From NCBI RefSeq assembly GCF_900660635.1, contig NZ_LR215031.1, positions 124,001 through 188,000 of the forward strand: DNA of 64,000 nucleotides. Reading direction: 5' to 3'. This document shows, piece after piece, positions 63,473-64,000 of this stretch; position 1 is the stretch's first letter, and each line of letters starts with the position of its first letter. This DNA is from Mycoplasmopsis gallopavonis. GTDB lineage: Bacteria > Bacillota_I > Bacilli_A > Mycoplasmatales > Metamycoplasmataceae. Made by a program: the position numbers and the translations under genes. The notes beneath the pieces are model-generated. The model did not search any database and was not told where the DNA came from. It was given only the letters and a program-made list of their open reading frames with translations.

Positions 63473-64000
63473 TAGGATAAATAAATTAGACACTTAACGT
63501 CGCATGTGTTGAAAAACCATGTGGCGTTTTTCAATTTAAATTTGATTGAGGTCTTTCGAAGTTATATCAAGAAAAATATTTAGATATGATTGAATTGACT
63601 TCGCTATCTAACATTTTATCAGTTTCATAAAAATCTAATAATTCTCTTTGAATTAATGCAAAAATAAATTCGGAAGGTCTATTTGCTAATGAATTACCTT
63701 TTGGAGACATTGATTGTTTAGTATTTACATTTTTTAAAAATTTAGAAAAGGCAAAATTTGCATATTCAATTCCGTGATCTGAATGAAAAATAGTAGGTTT
63801 GACTTTGTGCTTATCAAGAGTATCTTGAACAAGTTTTATAGTAGATGCAGAATCTCTTATATCAGACAAAGTTCAATTTAAAACAGTGTTACTAAAAGTT
63901 TCGGTGATAACATGAAGAAATCTCATTCCTTCTTTTGTTTTAATAAATTTAATATCTGCGTGTAATTTTTCACCAAAATAATTTGATTTAAAATTTCCTT
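63473..64000 (-). mobile_element. IS3-family element C, second copy, cut by the window edge
   Basis: It begins at the right terminal repeat AGGATAAATAAATTAGACAC and matches the copy at 27010-29802 in inverted orientation. The hairpin CGTCGCATGTGTTG...CATGTGGCG near the end corresponds to the same region. It sits in the DUF31-like gene. Confidence 0.9.
63484..64000 (-). CDS. IS3-family transposase of element C, partial
   Basis: The C-terminal 172 or so codons are visible: EGMRFLHVITETFSN, HSDHGIEYANFAF (second D), GNSLANRPSEFIF (E) and the end GFSTHATLSV. Here the C-terminus is in frame, whereas the copy ending at 29805 has one extra T. One difference from that copy is HKVKPT for HQIKPT. The N-terminal part lies outside the window. 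Confidence 0.9.

Noticed and set aside
1-64000. CRISPR array or prophage
   Set aside because: No regularly spaced repeats, Cas-like genes, or phage structural genes were seen; all direct repeats found are insertion-sequence copies or their target duplications.

Overview
The window is from a mycoplasma (Mollicutes). Base composition is strongly A+T-rich, and almost every long gene contains in-frame TGA codons at conserved tryptophan positions, so TGA is read as Trp (code 4). Genes are packed head to tail, often with TAATG or TAGTG overlaps. A p37/p29/p69-type transporter, a DUF31-like protease remnant, NERD, Ntdp and TM2-domain proteins, and many insertion sequences (one IS1630-like) suggest the Mycoplasmopsis group (fermentans/bovis/synoviae relatives). 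I do not assign a species.

Layout. 1-5 kb: minus-strand tatD (partial), mnmE, frr and pyrH, diverging from a Cof-type phosphatase and rnhC. 5.1-7.9 kb: nested insertion sequences. 8-11.3 kb: a methyltransferase and a CxxC protein, rnhB with a membrane protein, then small TM2 and S4 proteins. 11.3-14.2 kb: dnaN, dnaA and the probable replication origin, with DnaA-box-like 9-mers on both sides of dnaA. 14.2-17.9 kb: recD2, pth, tilS. 18-25.3 kb: a six-gene MalFGK-type sugar transporter operon whose MalF-like permease carries a coiled-coil extension of about 570 residues. 25.4-31.8 kb: a hypothetical exported protein, a composite of insertion sequences, 5S rRNA, trxA with another insertion sequence in its terminator loop, and tRNA-Thr. 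31.9-43.5 kb: housekeeping genes ffh, an rluD-type gene, a membrane protein with a SAP-like tail, a YgjP-like peptidase, smc, rnc, plsX, fakA, an Asp23-like gene and recO. 43.5-49 kb: Ntdp, an HExxH lipoprotein, a small protein with a structured leader, a NERD nuclease, and tex truncated by an insertion sequence. 49-54.8 kb: insertion sequences and a lone type I restriction subunit hsdR. 55-62.1 kb: an ECF S-component-like protein paired with a degenerate OppF-like pseudo-ATPase, then a TPP-riboswitch-controlled p37/p29/p69 thiamine-type ABC operon. 62.1-64 kb: a DUF31-like protease fragment cut by an insertion sequence that runs off the window.

Five insertion-sequence types are present: IS3-family A (2 copies), IS3-family C (2, one cut by the window edge), IS3-family D (2), an IS30/IS1630-like type (1 full, 1 remnant) and a truncated IS1634/IS4-like type. 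Several junctions join unrelated flanks without target duplications, which points to recombination between copies.

Most notable: the riboswitch with a readable terminator/antiterminator switch that also overlaps the Shine-Dalgarno sequence of the p37 gene; the pseudo-ATPase paired with an S-component; the giant MalF fusion inside an operon with two similar four-helix membrane proteins; and IS30 elements that sit against, and in one case duplicate, a palindromic hairpin.
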